From assembly GCA_040880125.1 (NCBI GenBank), contig JBBDJB010000025.1:1-64000 (forward strand): a stretch of DNA of 64,000 nucleotides, given 5' to 3'. The translations under genes and the position numbers were made by a program. How positions within the stretch are numbered: position 1 is the stretch's first letter; every line of letters starts with the position of its first letter. Positions 18,301 through 27,221 of the stretch are shown here, piece by piece. Source of the stretch: JBBDJB01 sp040880125 (lineage in GTDB: Bacteria; Planctomycetota; Planctomycetia; Pirellulales; JBBDJB01). Under the pieces are notes generated by a model that saw nothing but the letters and a program-made list of their open reading frames with translations, did not search any database and had not been told where the DNA came from.

Positions 18301-21300
18301 CGCCCAGACCGCCGGTGATCAGATAGACTCCTCGTGGACGAAGCCGTGCCGGAGTCGCTTCATCCGTGGATATTTTCGTCGGCTCATATTCGGCTTGAAA
18401 GCGGCGATCGCCTCGCATGGCCACCACGCCGTTTTCCGGCTTCGAAGTGAGCTCCGTCCAAAGTCCCGCCACTACCGGCGCGATATCCACCGCCGGCTTG
18501 CGACGTCGTTTGCCCGGTGCGGCGAGCGGCAGTTGTACGTCGATGCTTTTGCAGGTCACTCCCCGCAACTCGCGCGGAATCACCTTTACCGGACCTAGCA
18601 GCGTAGCCTTCTCTGGATACGGCAGCGGCTCACCGTCGACGCTCTGCATGCCATTGGACGCTACCGTGACGTGCATCGCGGGGGGCAGGTCGTGTTCGCC
18701 CAAGGCTTGGGCGAGGAACAGCAGGCTGTAGAAGCCCCGCTCCTGGTTGCGGTGAAAGAAGCTCGACCCCGGGCGGAAGCTCTCGTCCGCGGTGACCATC
18801 CACAGGTGCACGATCCGGTGCGGCAAGCGGCCGGCGGCAGCCAACTCTTGAAACAGGCCGTCGTACCCGGCGCGGCCTTCCTCGGGCGACAGGGCGAACT
18901 CGGTATCGCTGAAGCGATAGAACGCGTCCCCCTCGCGGCAAGTGATGACTTCGTGTCCCGCGGCAGAAAGCCGCCTGACCAGCTCGCCACCGATTCCGCT
19001 GCTGTCGAGAAACACCAGCCACCGCAGCGGCTCGCCGTTGCTCTTCTCGGCAGTCGCATGCGAATCGATTCGCGGCGCTTCCCGCCATACCGGCCGATAA
19101 AACCAATCCGCCAGCTCCGCATGCCGCACCAGCGCGTGCGACTCTTCCGCGGTCGCAGCGGCAGCCGTTCCCGGCTCAATCCAATAGCGTTGCCGCTCGA
19201 ACGGATAGGTGGGCAGCTCGATGCGTCGGCGCCCCTCCTCGCCGCGTATCGTCCGCCAGTCCAGCTTCATGCCCGCCAGCCACAGGCGGCCGACGGTTGT
19301 CATCACATGTTGACGATCGGAGACCTCGTCATCCGGATGGCGCAGTGAAGTCAGCACCGCACGCGGCTTGGCCTTCTGTTGTCTTGCCAGTGAACTGAGC
19401 GTGCGGCCAGGGCCCACTTCCAGGAGGATGCGGTTCTCATCCTCCAGCAGCCGGGCCAGCCCTTGGCCGAACCGCACCGTGTGACGGAAGTGCCGCACCC
19501 ACCACTCGGGGTCCTGGGCCCGTTCCGGACGCACCCAATCGCCGGTCACGTTCGAGATGTATGGTGCCTGCGGTGGATGAAGTTGAATCTTCGCCAGCCC
19601 CGCACGAAATTCGTCCAGGATCGGGTCGAGCAGCCGGCAATGACTGGCGCCCCCCACTCGTAGGCGGCGGCATTGGATGTCGCGCTCCGCGAGTTGTCGC
19701 TCCAGTGTTTCCAGCGGCTCCGACATCCCGGAAACCAGGCAGAACTGCGGTGCGTTCACGGCAGCCAGATCCAATTGGTCGCCCAGCAGCGGCCGCAGCT
19801 CGTCCTCGGGAAGAGGTACGCTGAGCATGGCGGCGCCCTCGACTCGCTCCACCAGGCGCCCGCGCAATGCGACGATCGCCAGCGCGTCTTCCAGAGACAT
19901 CACGCCCGCCAGCGTGGCGGCGGTGTATTCGCCCAGGCTGTGGCCGGTCATCGCCGCAGGCACAATGCCCCACGACGTCCACAGCCGGGCCGTAGCGTAT
20001 TCGGTAATAAAGGTGGCGCAGATCGATGCAGTCACCTGCTCCAGCTTCCGGGCGGCCCGGTCGACTTCCGACGCCTCGGGAAACATCAGATTCTTCAAAT
20101 CGAAGTCGAGCAGCGGCTTCACAATCCTCAAGCCCTCGTCGACCGCTTCCTGGTAGACCGGCTCGGTGTCGTAAAGCTCGCGGCCCATGTTCGGGTATTG
20201 CGTCCCGCCGCCGGGAAACATGAAGACGATCGACGGCGCTGCGCTCTCGCTCCGCGCGGTGAACACTCGGCCGGGGTCGGTCATCCGCAATAGTTCAATT
20301 GCATCCTCGCGATCGCGGCAGGCGACGATCCGCCGGTGTTCGAAAGCCTTGCGTCCGACTTGCAGCGTGTGTGACACGTCGGCGAGGTTTGACTCGCTAC
20401 ACTCTTCGAGACGATCGGCCAGCCGCGCGGTGGCGGCATCGAGCGCGGTGGGCGTTTTTGCCGACAGCGCGAGCAACTGCCACGGCTTCCCGGGCGACGA
20501 GACGGCCGGCTCCGGCGCCTCCTCGACGACCACGTGCACGTTCGTCCCGCCCACGCCCAGTGAACTGATGCCGGCTCGCAGCGGCTGTTCACCGGCTTGC
20601 CAGTCGCTCAGTTCGGAGTTGACGACAAACGGGCTGTTCTCGAAGTCGATGCGAGGGTTGGGCGTCGTGAAGTTCAAGCTCGGCGGGATCTGCCGGTGTC
20701 GCAGCGACTCGACGACCTTGATCAGGCTGGCCACGCCGGCGGCGGTGTCCAGATGGCCAATGTTCGTCTTCACCGAGCCGATCCGGCAGAAGCGGCGGCG
20801 GTCGGACGTTTGACCAAAGGCTTGCGTCAGCGCCGCGATCTCGATCGGGTCGCCGACCAAGGTGCCGGTGCCGTGCGCCTCGACGTACGAGATGTCGTCC
20901 GCGGTGAGCCCCGCCAGTTCGAGCGCTTCGACTACGACTTTCGCGTGACCGTCGACGCTCGGCGCGAGATAGCCGACCTTGCCCGCGCCATCGTTATTGA
21001 TGGCCGAACCCTTGATCACCGCATGAATGACGTCGCCGTCTGCCAGCGCATCGGCCAGTCGACGCAACACGACAACACCCGAGCCGCTGGTCAGCACGGT
21101 GCCCGCTGCCCGGGCGTCGAACGCGCGGCAGTGGCCGTCAGGCGACTGCACTTCGTTTTCGCGGTACAGGTAACCCTGCCCGTGCGGAACGTCGATCGTC
21201 ACGCCCCCGGCCAGGGCCATGTCGCACTCGCCGGCCAGCAGGCTCTGGCAGGCCATGTGGATGGCTACCAGCGACGTCGAGCAGGCGGTCTGTACGGCCA

Positions 21301-21832
21301 CGCTGGGCCCGCGCAGGTCGAGCTTGTAGGAGACGCCGGTCGGTAGGAAGTCGCGGTCGTTGCCCGTATGGCGAAGCAGAAACAGCCCCACAGAGTCGAC
21401 CACGTCCGGCCGAGTGAGGATATTCCGCATGAAGTACGAGTTCATCCCGCATCCAGCGAACACGCCCACCGCGCCGCCGAACTGCTCGGACGTGTGTCCG
21501 GCGTTCTCCAGCGCCTCCCAGGCACACTCGAAGAAAACGCGATGCTGCGGATCGAGGATGGCCGCGTCCTTGGGGCTGAACCCGAATAAGCCAGCGTCGA
21601 AGCCATCGAAGTCCGACAGCACACCGCCCGCTTTCACGTAGTACGGGTTGCGGAGTTGAGCCTCCGGCACGCCTGCTGCGAGCAGTTCCTCCTCGCTCAG
21701 CGGCCGAATGCATTCGACGCCGTCGCGCAAGTTCTGCCAATACTGCGCAATATCGCCACTACCGGGAAACCGCCCGGCGGTTCCGATCACGGCGATATCG
21801 TTCTCGTTGATAGCGTGTTCCGCGCCAGCCAT
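15368..21832 (-). CDS. Type I polyketide synthase, KS-AT-KR-DH-ACP-TE
   Basis: 2154 residues. KS (~8-435) has TACSTS (Cys184), VEAHGTGT (His320) and KTNIGH (His360). AT (~535-835) has GHSLGE (Ser near 631); the selectivity position reads GASH, neither the malonyl HAFH nor the methylmalonyl YASH form. A structural half precedes the KR, whose GGLGGIG is near 1172 and catalytic Tyr (DYTAAN) near 1330. A DH-like domain follows, with His near 1421 in DEHRTKSGQALIPGTGYLEI; the second motif is LHPAVLDLATG, where the usual Gln/His after Asp is Gly. ACP serine is near 1808 (ELGGHSLNAV). The TE has GFSGGG (Ser near 1953). KR before DH is the reverse of canonical modules. It starts 25 bases after the NRPS stop. 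The TE should release the product. Confidence 0.93.
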   Translation of the reverse strand: MAGAEHAINENDIAVIGTAGRFPGSGDIAQYWQNLRDGVECIRPLSEEELLAAGVPEAQLRNPYYVKAGGVLSDFDGFDAGLFGFSPKDAAILDPQHRVFFECAWEALENAGHTSEQFGGAVGVFAGCGMNSYFMRNILTRPDVVDSVGLFLLRHTGNDRDFLPTGVSYKLDLRGPSVAVQTACSTSLVAIHMACQSLLAGECDMALAGGVTIDVPHGQGYLYRENEVQSPDGHCRAFDARAAGTVLTSGSGVVVLRRLADALADGDVIHAVIKGSAINNDGAGKVGYLAPSVDGHAKVVVEALELAGLTADDISYVEAHGTGTLVGDPIEIAALTQAFGQTSDRRRFCRIGSVKTNIGHLDTAAGVASLIKVVESLRHRQIPPSLNFTTPNPRIDFENSPFVVNSELSDWQAGEQPLRAGISSLGVGGTNVHVVVEEAPEPAVSSPGKPWQLLALSAKTPTALDAATARLADRLEECSESNLADVSHTLQVGRKAFEHRRIVACRDREDAIELLRMTDPGRVFTARSESAAPSIVFMFPGGGTQYPNMGRELYDTEPVYQEAVDEGLRIVKPLLDFDLKNLMFPEASEVDRAARKLEQVTASICATFITEYATARLWTSWGIVPAAMTGHSLGEYTAATLAGVMSLEDALAIVALRGRLVERVEGAAMLSVPLPEDELRPLLGDQLDLAAVNAPQFCLVSGMSEPLETLERQLAERDIQCRRLRVGGASHCRLLDPILDEFRAGLAKIQLHPPQAPYISNVTGDWVRPERAQDPEWWVRHFRHTVRFGQGLARLLEDENRILLEVGPGRTLSSLARQQKAKPRAVLTSLRHPDDEVSDRQHVMTTVGRLWLAGMKLDWRTIRGEEGRRRIELPTYPFERQRYWIEPGTAAAATAEESHALVRHAELADWFYRPVWREAPRIDSHATAEKSNGEPLRWLVFLDSSGIGGELVRRLSAAGHEVITCREGDAFYRFSDTEFALSPEEGRAGYDGLFQELAAAGRLPHRIVHLWMVTADESFRPGSSFFHRNQERGFYSLLFLAQALGEHDLPPAMHVTVASNGMQSVDGEPLPYPEKATLLGPVKVIPRELRGVTCKSIDVQLPLAAPGKRRRKPAVDIAPVVAGLWTELTSKPENGVVAMRGDRRFQAEYEPTKISTDEATPARLRPRGVYLITGGLGGIGLAMADHLARNYQARLVLTGRTALPTPERWDAWLSEHSDRDPTSRKIRSLRQLESHGAEVVALAADVANVGDMQHVLEVARERFGSIQGVIHAAGAMDDGLIQLKSADSVEGVFTPKVHGTLLLSRLLADEPLDFFVLFSSSSTALGPAGQVDYTAANCFLNAFAQSRHGKKPHTVAVNWGVWKEVGRAIEISRHVQGESIDESRERRIVAQPLLDECLQQGPDRFLFATDYDAREHWLLDEHRTKSGQALIPGTGYLEIVREAMESIAGAADIELNNVTFVSPLMVNDDQRREARLELTRENGRYAFTVTSRIDGRPAADDAAWELHAQGTVRPGDFSPTPRLLIREILSRCGGGSAQANGEALSTRQAGLLAFGPRWQALRQMHFGNDEAIALVELPEEYRDDLQQYRLHPAVLDLATGFALPLVEGYENSRDLFVPLSYRKVRIHGPLPAAVYSYVRQDPQNHADNDVALFDVTIADEDGTVLVEVEQFAVKKMAAATFAAPLAAGAGTGGRGAHLSEGERLFLETFDAGISVQEGTTALERILASGAGPDLVVTPLPLAELIRRAGRVEVAEASSGVKFARPNLQSNYVEPRDELERNLAGWWEELLGIDQVGVHDDFFELGGHSLNAVRLFAKIKKSYGIEFPISVLFQAPTVARCADLLREELGDNDSASDAPREKRDPSFRYLVPMNQAEDEGRLPFYLVAGMFGNVLNLRHLAAHLGRSQPVYAVQARGLRGDDTPHRRFEEMAEAYLEEIIRIQPQGPYLLGGFSGGGITAFEMAQQLVSQGEEVGLLVMLDSIPAELPRQIMRGVHLSRRDKLSVHWQRFRQQGVGYFSRWVRDRVEWELQQRRGTAEELTPAEFRSAEIEAAFREALIHYQTSVYDGRLVLFRPPLDERYKLSGGRVLNSAREYVDAENHWSPYVRGGIDVHVVPGDHDSMVLEPNVRVLARELRQLLAGAQVAPIEQPELSSV

Positions 21833-21857
21833 GGCCGGGCCCCTGTTGCGACTGCTT

Positions 21858-24800
21858 CTAGTGTTGCCGGTTCTTTCGTCGCCGGGCGAGGGCAGCGCGG
21901 CGGGTCTCCGCCCGCTGCAATCCCTGTGCCGCCACGTCGCCGTTGCCGTTGGTGGTCAGATACTCGCTCAACGCCCGGATGGTCGGGAAACGATACAAGT
22001 CCGTAATGGAGACCGGCTGCGGCAAGCTCTCGCGCATTCGCCGGTGCATGCTCACGACCAATAGCGAATGACCGCCGATGTCGAAAAAATTGTCGGTGAT
22101 GCCTACTTTTTCGACAGACAGCGTCTCCTGCCACAGCCGGGCGATGGTCGATTCCAGATCGCTTTGCGGAGCAATGAACGCCGCCTGGCTCCGCGGCTGC
22201 GCGGCGTCGGGAGCCGGCAGGGCCTTGCGATCGATCTTGCCGTTGGGGGTGAGCGGCAATGCCTTGAGTGTGATCAGGTGCGAGGGCACCATGTACGGCG
22301 GCAGCTTCTCCCGCAGATGTTCGCGCAGCGTGTCGACGTCGGCCGATTCGCCTTCGGGCACCAGATAGGCCACCAAGCGCACATCCCCCGGTGAATCCTC
22401 CCGGGCGACTACCACACACTCGCGGACCGTTTCGTGCCCTGCCAGAATCGTCTCGATCTCGCCCAACTCGATGCGGTGGCCGCGAATCTTGACCTGGTGA
22501 TCGCTCCGCCCCAGGTATTCAATGACCCCATCGTCGCGATACCGGGCCACGTCGCCGGTAGCGTACATGCGAGCCTGGCCGTCGCCGCGGAAGGGGTCGG
22601 GCACGAAACGCTCGGCCGTGAGTTCCGGCCGATCGAAGTAACCCCGCACCACGCCGTCGCCGCCGATGTACAAGTCGCCCGGCACGCCCGGCGGCACCGG
22701 CTGACGCTGCTTGTCCAAGATGTATATCTGCGTGTTGGCGATCGGGCGTCCAATCGGGACCGGACCGCCCTCGCGGACCGGGTGCGTCGTCGACCAGATC
22801 GTCGTCTCGGTCGGGCCGTACATGTTCGTCACTGTGCCCGGCACGAGACGAACGAGCTCCTCGGCTAGGTCGACCGGAAACGCCTCGCCGCCGATCATCA
22901 CATTGTCGATCGTCCGCAGTGCTTCCCGCGAATCCGGGTCAGCGACCAGCATTCGGGCCATCGACGGTGTGCATTGAAAATGAGTCACCCCGTGGCGGCG
23001 CACCTGCGCCGCGAAGGAGTAGTCCTCGTCCGCATCGCTGACGGCGCCGCCCTCAGGATTCGACATCTCGCGCAGACGCTTTAGCTTCGGCAGGCTCTCC
23101 AGCACGGTCTCGGTCGGCACGCCGAAGTCGAGCAGGCAGGCGATCTCGTCGACGCCGATCAGCTTGAGCCGCTCGATCATCGCCAGACACGTTTCCGGCG
23201 TTCCGAACAGGCCGCTGGTCTCGAAGTACCGCTCAAACGCATGATCCAGGATCGCGTCGAGCTCCTCTTCCGAGAGGCTCGACAGGTCCAGTTCTTCCAC
23301 CTTGCCGTTGCCGCCGCTGGGACGTTTAAAGGCGGGGAACGCCCAGGCGAAGCTCTTCACGAGGCTCACCGAGCTGCCCAGGTATTTCTTCATCGGCCCG
23401 CGCACCAGCTCGCGCACCTGGTCGTCGTCGTCGCCGACGAACGTGTGCAGCATGAGCGTCACGGTGCCGCCGTCGGGGTCGAGCCCATTCTCTGCGCGGG
23501 CCTCCCGATAGATGCGAATCTTCTCGGCCACTTCATCGACCGACTGCCCCAACAGGTGGGTGAGCACGTTTGCCCCGGCGGCCGCCGCTTGGCGATAAGT
23601 ATCCGGATTGCCGGCGGTCGTGATCCACACCGGCAACTCCGGTTGAACCGGGCGCGGCAACGTGGCAGTCTCGACGGACTCGCCCATCGGGTTGGCGAAC
23701 GGCAGCTTCTCGCCACGCCACAGCCGGCGGACTTCGTCGATCTGGCGAAGCATGACCGCCTTGTTGTCCTTATGGTTTTCGGGGCGGATGACGAAGTCGT
23801 TGGGCATCCAGCCGGAGGCGAAAGCGATGCCCACTCGCCCGTCGGAGAGGTTGTCCACCACGGACCATTCTTCGGCAATGCGGATCGACGGATGCAGCGG
23901 CGCGACGCAACTGCCGGCGCGAATGGCCAGCCGCTTGGTCACGGCCGCCAGCGCCGCTCCGGTCACCGCCGGATTGGGGTACGGTCCGCCGAACGCGTGA
24001 AAGTGCCGCTCCGGTGTCCATACCGAGTCGAACCCGTTCTCGTCGAAGTACCGGGCACCATCGAGCATCAACTTGTACTTGTCGCGTCCCGGGGCATCGT
24101 CGTTGCCCCACATGAACAGCCCGAACTGCATGCCGCGCTTCGATCCGCGGACAGGCGCCGCTTCACCGCGACGGCTGCGGTCGAGATACAGCACGATCGA
24201 AAAGCCACGGGCCAGCGTCCAGAACAGCTCCAGCACGGAGATGTCGAACGACAAGCTTGTCACGGCGAGCCAACTGCCGGCCGGCTCGCTGGGAATGCAC
24301 TGGTCCATCCCGGCGAAGAAGTTCACGACGTTGCGGTGCTCGACCATTACGCCCTTAGGGCGACCGGTCGATCCCGAAGTGTATATGACGTACGCCAGGT
24401 GATTCGATCGAACGCCCGAGGGAGCGTTCTCGCCGCTGCCCAAGGCGATTTGAGGCCAGTCGCGGTCGATGCACATCACCTTCGCGGTGCTGGTGGGCAG
24501 CGTCGGCGCCAGGTGCTCCTGCGTCAGCACGACCTCCGGCCGGGCGTCTTCGATCACCAGGGCTAGTCGATCGGCGGGATAGTCCGGATCGAGCGGCACG
24601 TATGCTCCGCCCGCCTTCAGCACGCCCAGCACGCTGACCATTAAGTCCAGCGATCGATCGGTGTAAACGCCGACCAGCCGGTCCGGCCCGACGCCCAGTT
24701 CCCGCAGCCGAGCCGCCAGGCGGATCGCCCGTTCGTTCAACTCGCCGTAGGAGAGCGACAGGCCTTCAAAGGCCACCGCCGTCGCATCCGGCGTCTTCTC

Positions 24801-26552
24801 GACCTGCTCCTCGAACAATTCGTGGATGCAGACGTCTGTGCGGTAGGGGACGCGTGTTTGATTCCAATCGGAAAGCACCCGCTGGCGCTCTTCCGCCGAG
24901 AGTAGCGACACCTCGCCCACGGGCGTATGCCGGTCATCGCTGAGATTCGCCAGCAACGTCTCCAGATGCCGCTTAAGCGATTCACCGGCCTGACTGGCAA
25001 AGCTGGAGGCGTCCAGGACGAGCCGGCACGACTTGTTTGTTTCGTCGACAACAACCGTGAGCGGCGCTGCTGGATGCGTCGAGTCGCCCTGCGCGCCACA
25101 TTGTTCAATCGCGACTGCGAATGGCGGCGTAGTTTTCAGTTCCGCGCGGGCCGTCAACTCCGGCCGGCGGCCCACCAGGTCGCGCAGCCAGGTACCGCGC
25201 TGCTGGGCACTGCCGATCGCTTTGCGCAGCGGCGCGAGATTCTCCTCGAAGGTTTGCTCCATCTGGACGGCCACGTGCACGGGCACGTGCCGCGCGTAGA
25301 CGGGCGGCAAGCCTGCGATCTGGTTGGCGACCGCAGCATGCGCCAGGCCCAGGTCGAACTCTGTCTTGTCGCCGGTTCGGGCCAGGTAAACGCACAGGGT
25401 CGCTGCGATCGGCGCCGTGAGTCCGTCACGGCCGCACGCTTCCACGAAACCGGTCGGGATCGACAGCGGCAGTTCGATCCGGCTGTTGCTGCCGGTCTCA
25501 CTTTCGGTCGCCGCGAACGGAACCGGCGGCAGTTCAAGTTTCGCCAGCCGGTCCATCCAGTAGGCTTCCTGCCGGCAAAGCTGCTTGTCCAGCTCCGTCA
25601 GTCGCTGGCCAGTCTTCTCGTCGAACGTTTCGCAACGGCCGCCCACCTTCAGACCCGTTTTGCGAACAACCTCTTCGATTTCCACGTCTTCGCCATCGAG
25701 CCGAGCCAGGCCGGCAATCGTGAGGATTCCCTCACCGGTTGCGACGCAGAACGATGCGACATCTACCGCCAGGACCGTACCGGGCGACTCGTCGCAGTGG
25801 TCGCTGCCGACGGCGGCACGGGTCACGATGAACGGTTCAATGCCGATTAAAAGCTTCACCGATCCCAGCGGGTTGGCGTAGCGGCCGAAGTCCAGGGCCC
25901 GGACAAGCCGCTCCAACTGATCGGCAGGGGCGGACCAGTCGATCAATCCACACGTTCGTGGCCGATCGGTTTTCGAGAAATAGCGCCGCACTCCGTCGAC
26001 GGGCTGCGCCGTGGGCTGGATGCGTCCCGACGCCAGCTCGCTGATCATCTCGCCAAAGGATTCCAATCCCGCCTGGAAGCACTTCGTGTTGAGCGTCAGC
26101 GCCGTCTCATTCGGCGCGACGTCGAAGTCGACTTGCTTCAAGATGTCCCCGCGGTCAACCTCGGCGGTCATCAGGTGCCAAGTGATCCCGTAGCGGGTCT
26201 CGCCATTGATCAGCGCCCAAGCGGGCGTGTTCAAGCCGGCGTAGTGGGGCAGGGGACCGTCGTGAAAGTTGATCGCTCCACGCCGCGGCAGGCTCAGGAA
26301 GCGTGCCGGAATGATGGCCAAGTGTGTGATGCTCAGCAGGTAGTCGAACGGCTCCGCACACATTGCCGATTCGGCGTCGACTAGTCGATCGAAAATCGCG
26401 ATGTCGTGCTGCCGGGCCCAGTCGGCCACACGCGGAGCTTGCGAGACGACCCCCCGAATCGCGTGTCCCTTGTCGAGCAGCGTCTGACCGCATTCGATCA
26501 GCAGCGATTCGGATCCGACGAGAAAGCACGAAAGCGATAAATCGTGGTCCAT
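21858..26552 (-). CDS. NRPS: formyltransferase - C-lobe of condensation domain - A domain with inserted luciferase-like monooxygenase - PCP
   Basis: 1564 residues. Residues 1-310 are a methionyl-tRNA-formyltransferase-like domain with catalytic Asn95 and His97 (NFHDGPLPHYAG) and Asp136 (DRGD). Residues ~325-560 match only the second half of a condensation domain; no HHxxxDG exists. The A domain has IYTSGSTGRPKG, FDISVLE, NMYGPTETT, YATGD and GRSDHQVKIRGHRIELGEIE. Between FDISVLE and NMYGPTETT lies a ~360-residue flavin-dependent luciferase-like monooxygenase (~806-1168, MQFGLFMWGNDD onward). The PCP serine is near 1497. Reading the pocket by eye gives about D-I-L-Q-M-G-M-I-W, close to codes I recall for glycine (uncertain). 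GGAGGT lies 8 bases before the ATG. The protein should make an N-formylated, possibly oxidised, aminoacyl starter for the PKS encoded 25 bases downstream. Confidence 0.92.
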   Translation of the reverse strand: MDHDLSLSCFLVGSESLLIECGQTLLDKGHAIRGVVSQAPRVADWARQHDIAIFDRLVDAESAMCAEPFDYLLSITHLAIIPARFLSLPRRGAINFHDGPLPHYAGLNTPAWALINGETRYGITWHLMTAEVDRGDILKQVDFDVAPNETALTLNTKCFQAGLESFGEMISELASGRIQPTAQPVDGVRRYFSKTDRPRTCGLIDWSAPADQLERLVRALDFGRYANPLGSVKLLIGIEPFIVTRAAVGSDHCDESPGTVLAVDVASFCVATGEGILTIAGLARLDGEDVEIEEVVRKTGLKVGGRCETFDEKTGQRLTELDKQLCRQEAYWMDRLAKLELPPVPFAATESETGSNSRIELPLSIPTGFVEACGRDGLTAPIAATLCVYLARTGDKTEFDLGLAHAAVANQIAGLPPVYARHVPVHVAVQMEQTFEENLAPLRKAIGSAQQRGTWLRDLVGRRPELTARAELKTTPPFAVAIEQCGAQGDSTHPAAPLTVVVDETNKSCRLVLDASSFASQAGESLKRHLETLLANLSDDRHTPVGEVSLLSAEERQRVLSDWNQTRVPYRTDVCIHELFEEQVEKTPDATAVAFEGLSLSYGELNERAIRLAARLRELGVGPDRLVGVYTDRSLDLMVSVLGVLKAGGAYVPLDPDYPADRLALVIEDARPEVVLTQEHLAPTLPTSTAKVMCIDRDWPQIALGSGENAPSGVRSNHLAYVIYTSGSTGRPKGVMVEHRNVVNFFAGMDQCIPSEPAGSWLAVTSLSFDISVLELFWTLARGFSIVLYLDRSRRGEAAPVRGSKRGMQFGLFMWGNDDAPGRDKYKLMLDGARYFDENGFDSVWTPERHFHAFGGPYPNPAVTGAALAAVTKRLAIRAGSCVAPLHPSIRIAEEWSVVDNLSDGRVGIAFASGWMPNDFVIRPENHKDNKAVMLRQIDEVRRLWRGEKLPFANPMGESVETATLPRPVQPELPVWITTAGNPDTYRQAAAAGANVLTHLLGQSVDEVAEKIRIYREARAENGLDPDGGTVTLMLHTFVGDDDDQVRELVRGPMKKYLGSSVSLVKSFAWAFPAFKRPSGGNGKVEELDLSSLSEEELDAILDHAFERYFETSGLFGTPETCLAMIERLKLIGVDEIACLLDFGVPTETVLESLPKLKRLREMSNPEGGAVSDADEDYSFAAQVRRHGVTHFQCTPSMARMLVADPDSREALRTIDNVMIGGEAFPVDLAEELVRLVPGTVTNMYGPTETTIWSTTHPVREGGPVPIGRPIANTQIYILDKQRQPVPPGVPGDLYIGGDGVVRGYFDRPELTAERFVPDPFRGDGQARMYATGDVARYRDDGVIEYLGRSDHQVKIRGHRIELGEIETILAGHETVRECVVVAREDSPGDVRLVAYLVPEGESADVDTLREHLREKLPPYMVPSHLITLKALPLTPNGKIDRKALPAPDAAQPRSQAAFIAPQSDLESTIARLWQETLSVEKVGITDNFFDIGGHSLLVVSMHRRMRESLPQPVSITDLYRFPTIRALSEYLTTNGNGDVAAQGLQRAETRRAALARRRKNRQH

Positions 26553-26560
26553 AAACTCCG

Positions 26561-26566
26561 ACCTCC
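26561..26566 (-). promoter_or_regulatory. Strong Shine-Dalgarno of the NRPS gene
   Basis: GGAGGT on the minus strand, 8 bases before the ATG at 26552. It is the clearest ribosome site of the window's large genes and fixes the NRPS start. Confidence 0.75.
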
Positions 26567-27221
26567 GTGTCCTCTGACCGGGCAGTCACATCACCGCGAA
26601 GCGCTGGTTCTCGCCCGCGTCCTCAGCAGCCTTTGCGTGGAAGTCCCGCCCGTGACACGTCTTTGGGTGTTCCGATGTTTTGGTACAGCGATCAATCGGC
26701 GACTCGACCGTTCGCGCTAGGTGCCCCTCGCGTGCCCGCCACCAAGCCCGCTCGCTGGGGGGGCTCTGTGAGCGGTTAAGCTAATGCGTGAAAACAGCTT
26801 GTAGGGGGAATGCGTCGCTTAGATAATATATCGAATTTAAATGACTTAGTCAACTTACACGAACTACGCAAAGTTCAGCCACGGCTCAGCTTACGTTCCG
26901 GTTGTGCGGCCTTTGCACGTTACCAGCCCGATCTCGGTGTGTTTAGCCGTAACGCCGCAACCACGGCAGAAAAACGGTCAGGCTTCGTAGCCCTCCTGCA
27001 TTACGGTTAGACGGCCCCCAAAGCGGAAACGGACCCCTCCCGGCACGGCACACGGCAACTTTCCGCGCAGCGGCAGCCGGCGCATTCCGGGGACAGACGA
27101 AACGCGAGCGCATAAATTCGTCACCGACAGACGTCGTTCTGCCACCGGACGCGCGAGCTACCCCTTCGGCGGTACTTGAATCGACTTGCCAAAGAAGATG
27201 CCGAGGCGGGGCGGCATCGCG
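26567..27221. other. Intergenic region between the biosynthetic cluster and the exopolysaccharide genes
   Basis: No gene seen. It holds the AT-rich promoter island at 26819-26870 and otherwise unremarkable GC-rich sequence. The leader between about 26567 and 26818 shows no structure I recognise. Confidence 0.5.
26825..26853 (-). promoter_or_regulatory. Sigma-70-like promoter for the NRPS-PKS operon
   Basis: On the minus strand TTGACT (26848-26853) is separated by exactly 17 bases from TATATT (26825-26830), in a short AT-rich island inside GC-rich DNA. A start near 26818 would leave a leader of about 265 bases before the NRPS ATG. Not experimentally supported. Confidence 0.55.

Noticed and set aside
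24850..25600. Full condensation domain in the NRPS
   Set aside because: Only the second half is recognisable and no HHxxxDG motif exists anywhere in the protein.
25650..26552. Stand-alone methionyl-tRNA formyltransferase gene
   Set aside because: The frame continues without a stop into the NRPS domains, and there is no def gene beside it; it is the N-terminal domain of the NRPS.
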